This document shows positions 18,385-26,678 of a stretch of 64,000 nucleotides of DNA, in pieces (positions within the stretch are counted from its first letter, which is position 1; each line of letters begins with the position of its first letter). Below the pieces are notes generated by a model. That model worked only from the letters and a program-made list of their open reading frames with translations. It searched no databases and was not told the origin of the DNA. The stretch lies in assembly GCA_018433765.1 (NCBI GenBank), contig JAHDQO010000001.1, positions 62,001 through 126,000 on the forward strand. The letters are read 5' to 3'. This stretch comes from Tissierellales bacterium (GTDB lineage: Bacteria; Bacillota; Clostridia; Tissierellales; Sedimentibacteraceae). The position numbers and the translations under genes were made by a program.

Positions 18385-18735
18385 TTATTTGTTTATAAGA
18401 AAAACACCTACAATTATAGCTATTATTCCAATGATTTTATTAGATGTGAATGGTTCATTAAATAGAAATCTTGAAGCTAATACAATAATTATATAACTTA
18501 AGCTTACCATAGGATATACATAGCTTAAACTATTTTTAGTTAAAACTTTTATCCATAAAAGAAAGCTAGTTCCAAATAATATTAATCCACCTACAACGAA
18601 ATAATTTGTTATTAGTGAAACAAATCCTTCTATATTAAATTTTAGGTCGCCAATAGTATTTGCTCCGAATTTCAATAAAATTTGACCAATTGCTCCCATA
18701 AAAATTGAAGTTAATATTAATAATAAATTACTCAT
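18385..18735 (-). CDS. Small DMT/SMR-type transporter (ArnE/ArnF- or EamA-like)
   Basis: This 116-residue protein has four hydrophobic segments (LLLILTSIFMGAIGQILLKF; FVVGGLILFGTSFLLWI; VYPMVSLSYIIIVLASRFLF; IIGIIAIIVGVFLI), with 'GQILLKFGA' and 'SLSYVYPMVSLSYIIIV', the patterns of half-size drug/metabolite transporters such as the ArnE/ArnF flippase subunits. Its start ATG overlaps the stop of the GT2 gene by 4 bases (ATGA), so they are co-translated. Between a lipid-sugar synthase and a GT39 transferase, the most sensible role is flipping an undecaprenyl-phosphate sugar across the membrane. It could act as a homodimer. Multidrug export is less likely. Confidence 0.72.
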   Translation of the reverse strand: MSNLLLILTSIFMGAIGQILLKFGANTIGDLKFNIEGFVSLITNYFVVGGLILFGTSFLLWIKVLTKNSLSYVYPMVSLSYIIIVLASRFLFNEPFTSNKIIGIIAIIVGVFLINK

Positions 18736-19496
18736 ATGTCTTCCCTTATAACAGATTTATTAATAGTGCAAGCTAATCTTAGATAACCAGCAATAGTTTT
18801 TAATGAATTCATTTTGCTTTTTCCTTCCTTCAAATTATATTCTAAAACTAGTGGATATTCACCAACTCTAACACCTAATTTACCTGATTTTGCTAATATC
18901 TCTACCATGCATTCAAATCCACTGGATGTTATCAAATTATCTTTATATGCATATAGTAATTTTTTTATGTATCCTATATTATAAGCTCTATAACCGCAAG
19001 AATAATCATTTGCATTTCTAATTGGAAATACAATTTTACAAAAAATCTTAGCTCCTCTGCTATAAAATTTTCTAATAAAATTCAGTCCAATTTCTTTTCC
19101 ACCGTTGATAAATCTAGAAGCTATAACAATATCTAATTTTTCTTTGTTTAATTTATTTATCATAGGTAATATAATTTTAGGATTATGTGTATTATCTGCA
19201 TCTAATATTACAAGAATATCATTGCTTTCAAATGAATTAACTGTGTATTCAAATAATGTTTTTACTGCACAGCCTAATCCCATATTAGATGTATGATTTT
19301 TATAAGTTATAAAATTATATTTTTGTGAGTAACTTTTTAGTATTGTTTCAGTATTATCTGTGCTTCCGTCATTAATTACAATTACGTATAGAAACTCTCC
19401 TAAGTCTTTTTTTAGTAAAATAATTTTGTCTAGCAGTTTATTTATATTATTTTCTTCATTAAAAGCTGGCAATCCAATTAAAATTTTAGATTTCAT
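18732..19496 (-). CDS. GT2 glycosyltransferase (dolichyl/undecaprenyl-phosphate sugar synthase-like)
   Basis: This 254-residue protein has a GT-A fold: ILIGLPAFNEENNI at the N-terminus, IVINDGSTDNTE, VILDADNTHNP (the DxD-type metal motif) and IASRFINGGKEIG. There is no C-terminal membrane hairpin of the CsbB/GtrB kind, so it resembles DPM1 or ArnC cores and would sit at the inner membrane face, moving a sugar from a nucleotide donor to a polyprenyl phosphate. A longer start at 19532 lacks a ribosome site; ATG 19496 has AAGGGA at 8 bases. It is the first gene of the minus-strand set. Confidence 0.8.
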   Translation of the reverse strand: MKSKILIGLPAFNEENNINKLLDKIILLKKDLGEFLYVIVINDGSTDNTETILKSYSQKYNFITYKNHTSNMGLGCAVKTLFEYTVNSFESNDILVILDADNTHNPKIILPMINKLNKEKLDIVIASRFINGGKEIGLNFIRKFYSRGAKIFCKIVFPIRNANDYSCGYRAYNIGYIKKLLYAYKDNLITSSGFECMVEILAKSGKLGVRVGEYPLVLEYNLKEGKSKMNSLKTIAGYLRLACTINKSVIREDI

Positions 19497-19945
19497 AAAT
19501 AAATCCCTTCCTACTTTATTTATTTTAACCAATTATAGAAACATATATTAATTGTCTACCATTTCAATTAGTTTTAAGATAAAATATATAAAGTTTTAAT
19601 TTTAGAAGTTAGTTATCTTCTTGTAATTAAATTAATTATATTGACAGTTGTAACAGTAATTTTATATCTTAAATAGAACAGTAACTTCTATGAGAGATGG
19701 CTATAATAACCATATGGATGAGTAAAAACAAAAACTTTATTCTAGTACTATTATCTAATATGCACATTTTATTTTTGAAAAGTACCTTTTCTAAAAGATA
19801 TGCGGTTTTTACTTATACAATGCATATCAAAACTATTTGTAATAATGAATCTTTAGTGAGTACTTCTATCATTTTATAAAACAATTATTGACAAAATGCA
19901 GTTCAAGTGATAAAATTACAGTGTCAGTGAAAAAATACACATACA
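19497..19945. other. Divergent intergenic region, two TTGACA promoters on the plus strand
   Basis: These 449 bases lie between the GT2 operon and the XRE-cupin gene. TTGACA at 19641 with TATCTT at 19665 (18-base spacer) and TTGACA at 19888 with TAAAAT at 19911 (17-base spacer) both point right. A 60-codon open frame at 19697-19879 has no ribosome site and an unlikely composition. If the first promoter works, the regulator mRNA has a leader of about 300 bases. Confidence 0.5.
19888..19916 (+). promoter_or_regulatory. Sigma-A type promoter of the XRE-cupin gene
   Basis: TTGACA (19888-19893), exactly 17 bases, then TAAAAT (19911-19916). It is the best housekeeping promoter match noticed in the window. 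Confidence 0.75.
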
Positions 19946-20515
19946 TTGAAATCTAATGAAGGGGTGATAAAAATAGAACAAATAAGTAAAGAAATTAGAA
20001 GATATAGACGTGAAAAAGGTATTACATTGAAAGAATTAAGTGAAAGAACTGAATTGTCTGTTAGCTTTTTATCACAGGTAGAAAGAGGCATTTCATCTAT
20101 GACAATTACTTCATTGAAGAAAATTGCAGATGCATTAGATGTATCTATGAAAGATTTAATAAGTGTTGATGAAAAGCCAAGTTTTGTAAAAAAGAAAGAT
20201 AATCAAATGATGCTAAGAATAGAAAAATCATTTATTAGACATATAAGATTAAGTGGAAAATTTGATAATAGAAAACTTGAAAGTTTTTTATTGACTATGG
20301 AACCTAATTTCTTTGAAGATGAAGAAGTTGCTCATGAAGGTGAAGAATTCCATTATGTTTTAAATGGAACAGCATTGTTTTCTATCAATGGCGAAACTTA
20401 TGAATTAAATGAAGGAGAAACTATTCACTATCCTTCAACATTACCACATAAATTATCTAATCCAGCAAATATAGAATTAAAAATATTAAGTGTAATTACT
20501 CCTACAATTTTTTAA
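19946..20515 (+). CDS. XRE-cupin transcriptional regulator
   Basis: This protein of about 180-189 residues has an N-terminal helix-turn-helix (RYRREKGITLKELSERTELSVSFLSQVERG) and a C-terminal cupin domain (HEGEEFHYVLNGTALFSINGETYELNEGETIHYPSTLPHKL). Such regulators sense a small ligand through the cupin and control adjacent catabolic or transport genes; PuuR and related proteins are examples. The locus downstream (cupin, HyuA, HyuB, NCS1 permease) is the obvious target. The start is uncertain: TTG 19946 has no ribosome site, GTG 19964 lies within GAAGGGGTG, and the codon at ideal distance from that sequence is ATA 19973. A hairpin follows at 20571. Confidence 0.8.
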   Translation: MKSNEGVIKIEQISKEIRRYRREKGITLKELSERTELSVSFLSQVERGISSMTITSLKKIADALDVSMKDLISVDEKPSFVKKKDNQMMLRIEKSFIRHIRLSGKFDNRKLESFLLTMEPNFFEDEEVAHEGEEFHYVLNGTALFSINGETYELNEGETIHYPSTLPHKLSNPANIELKILSVITPTIF

Positions 20516-20570
20516 CATATCTTAATTTACATACAACATTACAAACTTAAAAATAAAAAATAAGGCCTTT

Positions 20571-20621
20571 GGAAATAACTTTTTAGCAGAATACTTATGA
20601 ATTTATAGTTATTTCCTTTTT
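20571..20621 (+). terminator. Terminator after the XRE-cupin gene
   Basis: Arms GGAAATAACT (20571-20580) and AGTTATTTCC (20607-20616) are perfectly complementary with a 26-base loop, followed by TTTTT. The long loop makes it weaker than a standard terminator. Confidence 0.55.
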
Positions 20622-20858
20622 GCTATAACCATAATTAATTATTATTTTAAATTTAGAAACTATACTTTTATTCGAGCTCTGAAATTAATATAAGATCCTT
20701 CGACTTAAAAATAAAGTTGAAGAATCTTGTTTACAATTACAAGCAATTTATTGAAATAGTTTAATAAGTTAAAAATATTATGTTATCACAGGTAATATTA
20801 ATAGTGTTACATTCAATAATTGTCTAAGCTTTTTTTATTAATGAAGGGAGGTGTAATT
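20622..20858. other. Gap before the cupin-hyu operon
   Basis: At 20694-20735 AAGATCCTTCGACTT and AAGTTGAAGAATCTTG form an imperfect inverted repeat that shares the AAGATYCYTCGACT word with 13.66 and 18.22 kb. No clear promoter pair was recognised, although the operon needs one here. No gene. Confidence 0.45.
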
Positions 20859-21197
20859 TTGGAACTGACAAAAAAATCAGAATTAGACATAAATAAATTT
20901 AATGGGTATCAAATGATGGATTCTATTATTAAGGAAAGAGGGGGTCATTTGATAAAAGTTGGGAAGGCTATTATAGAACCGGGTGCGAGAATTCCCGATG
21001 AAGGAAATACTGTACATGATGCTGATGAGTATTCTTATATAATAAAAGGTTCATTGAAATCTGGTACTAATTTTGATACAACAACCATAGAATCTGGAGA
21101 CTTTAGCTTCATACCTGCTGGTGAAAGTCATTGGTGTAAAAATATCCAAGATGAAAATTGTGAATTAATATGGTTTCTGGTAAAAAAACAAAAATAA
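20859..21197 (+). CDS. Small single-domain cupin protein
   Basis: This protein has 112 residues from TTG 20859, which has GAAGGGAGGTG six to seven bases upstream; an earlier in-frame TTG at 20820 has no such site. The cupin motifs are PGARIPDEGNTVHDADEYSYIIKGSL and IESGDFSFIPAGESHWCKN, with two metal-ligand histidines likely (H in TVHDADE, H in SHW). It may be a small isomerase, a ligand-binding protein or an accessory enzyme. Only 22 bases separate it from hyuA, so it is the first gene of the hydantoinase operon and probably serves the same substrate. Its exact reaction is unknown. Confidence 0.7.
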   Translation: MELTKKSELDINKFNGYQMMDSIIKERGGHLIKVGKAIIEPGARIPDEGNTVHDADEYSYIIKGSLKSGTNFDTTTIESGDFSFIPAGESHWCKNIQDENCELIWFLVKKQK

Positions 21198-21219
21198 TAG
21201 AGAGAGGGAGGTCTTGATT

Positions 21220-23262
21220 ATGCGTGTTGCTACAGACATAGGTGGTACTTTTACTGACATAGTGTATATAAATTCTGATGGACAAATAGGAGTAGAAAAG
21301 GCTCATACTACGCCGCCTAATTTTGAAAAGGGAGTTATTGATGTAATTAAAAAGAGTAAAGTGCCAACTGAGTCAATAATAAGCTTAAATCATGGTACAA
21401 CAGTAATAATTAATGCTTTAACAGAAAGAAAAGGTGCAAGAACAGGATTAATTACTACAAAAGGCTTTAGGGATATGCTTGAAATAGCTAGAGGTAACAG
21501 ACCAGATTTATTTAATTTAAGGTATGAAAAACCAAAAGTTTTTGTACCAAGGTACTTACGACTAGAAGTTGAAGAAAGGATGAATTATAAAGGAGAAGTT
21601 GTTAAGCCTTTAAACGAAGAAGATGTTAAGAAATGTATAGAGTACTTTAAAAAAGAAAAAGTTGAAGCGATAGCAGTCGTATATTTACATTCGTATATAA
21701 ATGCAAAACATGAAAGAGAAACTGTAGAATTAGTTAAAAAGTTATGGCCAGAAGTATTTGTAACAGGTTCTTATGAAGTAACTAAAGAATGGCGTGAATA
21801 TGAAAGAACAAGCACAGCAGTATTAAATTCTTTTGTTAAACCTGTAGCTGCTAAATATATTAATAAGCTTTACAATAAATTGGAAGAAATCAATGTAAAA
21901 TGTCCTAAATTTATAATGCAATCAAATGGTGGTACAACTACATTTGAAAAAGCAAAAGAAACTCCTATTAATATGGTAGAATCAGGTCCTGTAGCAGGAA
22001 TATTTGGTTCAGCAATGCTAGGAAAAATCTTAGGAGAAGAGCAGGTTATAGGATTTGATATAGGAGGTACTACTGCTAAGTGTTCATTGATTGATGGTGG
22101 AGAGGTAAAAGTAACTACAGATTATAAAATAGAAAAAACAAATGTATCTGCTGGCTATCCTATAAAAGTACCTGTAGTAGATATTGTTGAAATAGGTAAC
22201 GGTGGTGGTTCTATTGCTTGGATAGATGATGGTGGTTCTTTAAAAGTAGGTCCTCAATCCGCAGGAGCACTTCCAGGACCCGTAGCTTATGGATTAGGCG
22301 GACAAGAACCAACTACTACTGATGCAAATTTATTAGTGGGAAGACTTTCACCAGAAAACTTTGATATGGAAGTTGATATGAATAGTGTAAGGAGAGCTGT
22401 TGAAGAAAAAATAGCTAAGCCTTTTAATATAAGTGTTGAAGAAGCAGCTTTAGGAATAATCAGAATAGCAAATTCAAATATGTTAAATGCACTCAAATTA
22501 ATATCAGTTAGAAAAGGCTATGACCCAAGAGACTTTGCCTTAGTTGCTTTTGGAGGCGGTGGACCAATGCATGCAGCTGCATTAGCAAAAGAACTTGGAA
22601 TAAAAAAAGTAATAATACCTGTAGCAGCATCAGTATTTTCAGCTTGGGGAATGTTGATGACTGATTTAAGGCAAGATGATATTCAAACTTTTAATATTAG
22701 GGTAGATAAGATTGACTATGAAAAAATCAATAATGAGTGGCATAAAATGGAACAAGCAGCTTTAGAAGAATACAAAGAAAAAGGTATAGATGTTGAAAAT
22801 GTTGTATTTGTTAGAAATATGGATATGAGATATTGGGGGCAAGAGCATACAGTTAAAGTTCAGATACCTAACGAGACGATATCTAAAAGTAACATTAGTA
22901 ATGTTGTAGAAAAATTTCATGCTGAGCATGATAAAAATTATTCATTTAGAATGGATGACAGCTTAACTGAAATAGTAAATTTACATTTAACAGCCTTTGG
23001 AAAAGTTGAAAAAACTAGCTTAAAAGAAATTGAAAATAAATCTAGTACTATGGAAGAAGCACTTAAGGAAGTAAGAAAAGTAATATTCGAAAATAGCGGA
23101 GCTATAGATACAAAAATTTATTATAGAGAAAAACTTTCTCCAAATATAAAGATAGAAGGACCAGCTGTTATTGAAGAAGTAACAACATCTACAATTGTAT
23201 ATCCAAATATGACTGTAGAAGTAGATAAATACGGTAATCTAATAATAAGTACGGGGGTGTAA
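21220..23262 (+). CDS. hyuA: Hydantoinase/oxoprolinase family A subunit (HyuA)
   Basis: This 680-residue protein has an N-terminal ATPase of the actin-like type (RVATDIGGTFTDIVYIN, residues 2-18), LNHGTTVIINALTERKG, a second phosphate loop FDIGGTTAKCSLIDGG, and ELGIKKVIIPVAASVFSAWG near residue 470. This is the A subunit of ATP-dependent N-methylhydantoinase, 5-oxoprolinase or acetone/acetophenone carboxylase-type enzymes. With HyuB it opens a cyclic amide (or carboxylates a ketone) at the cost of ATP. ATG 21220 has GGGAGG at 8 bases; TTG 21214 is less likely. HyuB begins three bases after its stop. Which cyclic amide is used cannot be read. Confidence 0.87.
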   Translation: MRVATDIGGTFTDIVYINSDGQIGVEKAHTTPPNFEKGVIDVIKKSKVPTESIISLNHGTTVIINALTERKGARTGLITTKGFRDMLEIARGNRPDLFNLRYEKPKVFVPRYLRLEVEERMNYKGEVVKPLNEEDVKKCIEYFKKEKVEAIAVVYLHSYINAKHERETVELVKKLWPEVFVTGSYEVTKEWREYERTSTAVLNSFVKPVAAKYINKLYNKLEEINVKCPKFIMQSNGGTTTFEKAKETPINMVESGPVAGIFGSAMLGKILGEEQVIGFDIGGTTAKCSLIDGGEVKVTTDYKIEKTNVSAGYPIKVPVVDIVEIGNGGGSIAWIDDGGSLKVGPQSAGALPGPVAYGLGGQEPTTTDANLLVGRLSPENFDMEVDMNSVRRAVEEKIAKPFNISVEEAALGIIRIANSNMLNALKLISVRKGYDPRDFALVAFGGGGPMHAAALAKELGIKKVIIPVAASVFSAWGMLMTDLRQDDIQTFNIRVDKIDYEKINNEWHKMEQAALEEYKEKGIDVENVVFVRNMDMRYWGQEHTVKVQIPNETISKSNISNVVEKFHAEHDKNYSFRMDDSLTEIVNLHLTAFGKVEKTSLKEIENKSSTMEEALKEVRKVIFENSGAIDTKIYYREKLSPNIKIEGPAVIEEVTTSTIVYPNMTVEVDKYGNLIISTGV

Positions 23263-23265
23263 GAT

Positions 23266-25005
23266 ATGGTAGTGAAAGGTAATGTAGATCAGTTTACATT
23301 AGATATAATAAAAGATTCTCTTTATGCCATAGGTGAAGAAATGTTTATTTCTGTAGCTAGAACATCAAAAAGTCCTGTTATATACGAGGTGTTAGACTTT
23401 GCATCAGCGTTAACAGATGCAAAAGGAAATTTACTTACTCAAGGTAATGGAGTAACAGGATTTATAGGTCTGCTTAGTTCTATGGTTAAAGAAACAATAA
23501 ATAAATTTGTAGAAAAAGAAAATTTATTTCCTGGTGATATAATCATAATTAATGATCCATATGGTGGCGGAGGTTCTCACCTTTCAGATGTAGGATTAGT
23601 AATGCCTATATTTTATGAGGGTGAATTAGTAGCATTTGCTGCCAATAAAGCTCACTGGACTGAAGTCGGCGGAAAAGATCCCGGTTCATGGACAGTAGAT
23701 TCAACTGAAATATATCAAGAAGGTCTTCAATTTCCATGTGTTAAATTAGCTGATAAAGGTGTTATGAATGAATCATTATTAGGAGTTATAAGAGCGAACG
23801 TAAGATTTCCTGATTTGTCAATTGGAGATATGTGGGCTCAAGTAGCTGGATTAAAAACAGGTGAAAAAAGATTTTGTGAAATATGTGATAAATATAGTAA
23901 AGAGACAGTACTAATTGCAATAAAAAGATTACTAAAAATGAGTGAAGAAATTTCTAAAAATGAAGTAAAAAAACTTCCAAATGGTGTATACGAAGCAGTT
24001 GATTATATTGATGATGATGGAGTAGGCAATGGACCTTTTAAAGTGCAGGTTAAAGTAACTATAACAGATGACGAATTTATATGTGACTTTAGAGGGAGTC
24101 ATATGCAAGTGCCTGGGCCTGTTAATGTTACTTATTCTGGGCTAGTATCAGCTGTTAGAACTATATTCTTGGCAGCTACGAATCCTTCACAAGATGTAAA
24201 CGATGGTGTATTTAAGCCATTAAGAATTATAGTTGACAAGAAATCAATTTTTAGTGCAGAAAGACCAGCTGCCGTTTCAACGTACTGGGAAACCATGATT
24301 TATGGTGAAGACCTGATATGGAAAGCATTAGCACCTATATTACCAGATAGATTAACAGCAGGACATTTATTATCTGTATGTGGTTTTGTATTTGCAGGTA
24401 CACACCCTCATACAAACGAGCCTTATATAGCTGTTGGACCTTCTCTTGGTGGATGGGGAGCTGGATATGGTAAAGACGGTGAAAATGCACAATTCTGTAT
24501 AGGAGATGGAGAAACTTATAATATACCTGTAGAAGTAATTGAAACAAGATATGGTTTATTTGTTGATGAATACAGTTTAAGAGCGGATGGAGCAGGAGCT
24601 GGAGAATATAGAGGTGGCTCTGGAGTAGTTAGAACATACAGAGCTCTTAATGATGGTAATTCATTTACTGGAACTTTCGGAAGATTTAAATTTTTACCTT
24701 GGGGAATGGTAGAAGGAAAAGAAGGTTCAAGAAATATGTTTGAGATAATAAAATCTGATGGTTCTATAGATGGACCTTATGGAAAATATGCAAGATATCG
24801 ACTTAATGCTGGAGATGCTGTTAAAATGTCTACTGCGTCAGGTGGAGGATATGGTAATCCACTAAAAAGACCTGTTGAAAAAGTTATCTTAGATGTAAAA
24901 AATGAATTTATTTCTATAGAACAAGCAAAAAATGACTATGGTGTAATTATAGACTCAGATACTTTTGAAGTGATAAGTATTAGTGAAGAAAGAAAAAATA
25001 TATAA
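23266..25005 (+). CDS. hyuB: Hydantoinase/oxoprolinase family B subunit (HyuB)
   Basis: This 579-residue protein contains the B-subunit patterns NDPYGGGGSHLSDVGLVMP, AANKAHWTEVGGKDPGSW, PGPVNVTYSGLVSAVRTIF, and a glycine-rich C-terminal part (GAGEYRGGSGVVRTY, ASGGGYGNP). It binds metal and carries part of the active site that A and B form together. The length is normal for the family. GTAAG with GGGGGTG precedes its ATG. No gamma subunit is present, which argues for a hydantoinase or oxoprolinase rather than an acetone carboxylase. An imperfect hairpin lies downstream at 25031-25087 before the permease gene. Confidence 0.87.
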   Translation: MVVKGNVDQFTLDIIKDSLYAIGEEMFISVARTSKSPVIYEVLDFASALTDAKGNLLTQGNGVTGFIGLLSSMVKETINKFVEKENLFPGDIIIINDPYGGGGSHLSDVGLVMPIFYEGELVAFAANKAHWTEVGGKDPGSWTVDSTEIYQEGLQFPCVKLADKGVMNESLLGVIRANVRFPDLSIGDMWAQVAGLKTGEKRFCEICDKYSKETVLIAIKRLLKMSEEISKNEVKKLPNGVYEAVDYIDDDGVGNGPFKVQVKVTITDDEFICDFRGSHMQVPGPVNVTYSGLVSAVRTIFLAATNPSQDVNDGVFKPLRIIVDKKSIFSAERPAAVSTYWETMIYGEDLIWKALAPILPDRLTAGHLLSVCGFVFAGTHPHTNEPYIAVGPSLGGWGAGYGKDGENAQFCIGDGETYNIPVEVIETRYGLFVDEYSLRADGAGAGEYRGGSGVVRTYRALNDGNSFTGTFGRFKFLPWGMVEGKEGSRNMFEIIKSDGSIDGPYGKYARYRLNAGDAVKMSTASGGGYGNPLKRPVEKVILDVKNEFISIEQAKNDYGVIIDSDTFEVISISEERKNI

Positions 25006-25030
25006 TAATTTAGTTCATTTATATTATTTT

Positions 25031-25087
25031 TAGACGATTCTGAGATAGTTATTTAAAATTTAAACAACTATACTTTAGAATCGCCTA
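25031..25087 (+). repeat. Imperfect inverted repeat between hyuB and the permease gene
   Basis: TAGACGATTCTGAGATAGTT (25031-25050) can pair with the sequence at 25066-25087, which ends in AGAATCGCCTA. There is no T-tract, so it may be an mRNA-stabilising or partly terminating hairpin. The word TAGGCGATTNTRA recurs at 13603. Confidence 0.5.
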
Positions 25088-25166
25088 TTAATATAAAAAT
25101 AAATAGACAGCTGTAAATTTAACAATTATTTTTTACTATGTCTATGAATTAAGAGGAGGGAAAAAA

Positions 25167-26495
25167 ATGAAAGAAAAATTAGCTAATACAGAAAAGACTA
25201 AAATTGTTGATGAACCATTGAAATCTGTACCATTAGAACAAAGGCAGCATTGGATTACGCCTGCAATGATCTTTGGAGGACTTGAGTTTTGTATACCTGT
25301 ATTAATGGTTGGTTCAATGCTTGTTGGATCTTTTGGAGTTAATAAACTATTTCCAATACTATTTGTAGCATTTGTTTGTATACAATGGGCAGGTAATGCA
25401 CTTAATGGATATATGGGTGCTAAGACAGGGCGTCCATCGTCAGTACTTGCAAGATCAAGCTTTGGAACTACACAATCAAGATTTATAATTGCTGTTGTAA
25501 TATTTGTAGTAAGTTTAGGATGGTGGGCTGTTCAAACAGCTGTGGCAGGTAATGCACTTTGTGCAATGTTGGGTATTGACTATGCTAACAACTGGGGAAC
25601 ATGGGCTATTATAACTATTGTAGTTGGTTTAGTATTTGCTATACCTTCAATAATTGGTTATGCATCTATGAAGTGGACAGATTATGTAGCTGTTCCTGCC
25701 GGATTACTATTATGCATAGTTGGAATATATCTGGCATTCAAAAACTTCGGATGGGAAGCGATAAAGAATTTTCAGCCACAAGGGAGTACTATGACTTTTT
25801 TAGCAGCTGTAAGCTTAATTTTAAGTTTAAATGTATCACAGTGGGTGATTGCAGCTGATTATACTAGATATGCAAAACCAAAAATAAAAGACAATATTCT
25901 TATTCCATTAGGTATTATAGCTATAGGATTTCCACTTATATATGTAGGAGCTATAATGGCTATAGGGCAGGGAACTGCAGATATAGTTGCAGTAATGGTT
26001 GCTTTAGGATTTCCAGTATGGGGTTTTATAGTATTATGGCTTTCTACTTGGACAAGTCAATTAGTAAATAACTATACAATGGGATTATCATTTTCAAATT
26101 TATTAAATGTTTCATCAAGTAAAGGAAGATCAATACTTACATTAGTAGGTACTGGCATTGCAATAGTAGTTGCTTTATCCGGAATTTTAGATCATTTTAT
26201 GGATTTCTTGTATCTTACTGCACTATGCTATCCAGCGATGGCAGGAATAATGTTTGTTGATTTCTTTATTAGGAAACAAGAATGGCAAGATAATGAAGGG
26301 TGGAATTGGATGGCAACAATTGCTTTGATTGCTGGAATAATAGTTGGATACATAACAACATATGTAAATCCAATGGGATTACCTGCTGTACAAAACTTAG
26401 CAGTTGCAGGATTAACCTATTATATAGCAATGAGAATAAAGGCAAGTGTTGCACCAGATAATTTTACACCTAAAAATTTTTTAAAGCAAGAGTAA
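25167..26495 (+). CDS. NCS1-family permease (cytosine/purine/hydantoin type)
   Basis: This 442-residue protein has about 12 hydrophobic segments and the NCS1 patterns: PVLMVGSMLVGSFGVNKLF near the start, GRPSSVLARSSFGTTQSRF, VVSLGWWAVQTAVAGNALC, and VSQWVIAADYTRYAKPK around residue 230. The family imports cytosine, purines, allantoin or hydantoins with Na+ or H+ (CodB, Mhp1). Following hyuAB, uptake of a hydantoin-like ring compound is the natural guess. AGAGGAGGG precedes the ATG. The gene ends in the strong hairpin at 26511-26555. Confidence 0.85.
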   Translation: MKEKLANTEKTKIVDEPLKSVPLEQRQHWITPAMIFGGLEFCIPVLMVGSMLVGSFGVNKLFPILFVAFVCIQWAGNALNGYMGAKTGRPSSVLARSSFGTTQSRFIIAVVIFVVSLGWWAVQTAVAGNALCAMLGIDYANNWGTWAIITIVVGLVFAIPSIIGYASMKWTDYVAVPAGLLLCIVGIYLAFKNFGWEAIKNFQPQGSTMTFLAAVSLILSLNVSQWVIAADYTRYAKPKIKDNILIPLGIIAIGFPLIYVGAIMAIGQGTADIVAVMVALGFPVWGFIVLWLSTWTSQLVNNYTMGLSFSNLLNVSSSKGRSILTLVGTGIAIVVALSGILDHFMDFLYLTALCYPAMAGIMFVDFFIRKQEWQDNEGWNWMATIALIAGIIVGYITTYVNPMGLPAVQNLAVAGLTYYIAMRIKASVAPDNFTPKNFLKQE

Positions 26496-26510
26496 TTATA
26501 AAGTAAAAGC

Positions 26511-26555
26511 AAAGCCTGTTATTCTGTTGATTTTGTCAACAAGATGACAGGCTTT
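26511..26555 (+). terminator. Terminator after the NCS1 permease gene, related to the 56.3-kb element
   Basis: AAAGCCTGT...TGTTGA, loop TTTTG, TCAACA...ACAGGCTTT, followed by ATTTATT. The right arm GTCAACAAGATGACAGGCTT is identical to 56324-56343, the left part of the structured element after coaX, so the two share an origin. Confidence 0.75.
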
Positions 26556-26678
26556 ATTTATTATTTTATTAAAATATATATTATATGTTTTTAATATTGT
26601 TTTTTGGTAAAAATAAATATAATAGAAAACAATTTTTCATTAATTAGAGTATTTAGGTTGAAAAAGGAGAAATATAAA

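Noticed and set aside
19697-19879. Open frame of 60 codons upstream of the XRE-cupin gene
   Set aside because: There is no ribosome site, the composition is unlike the genes around it, and it lies within the control region.
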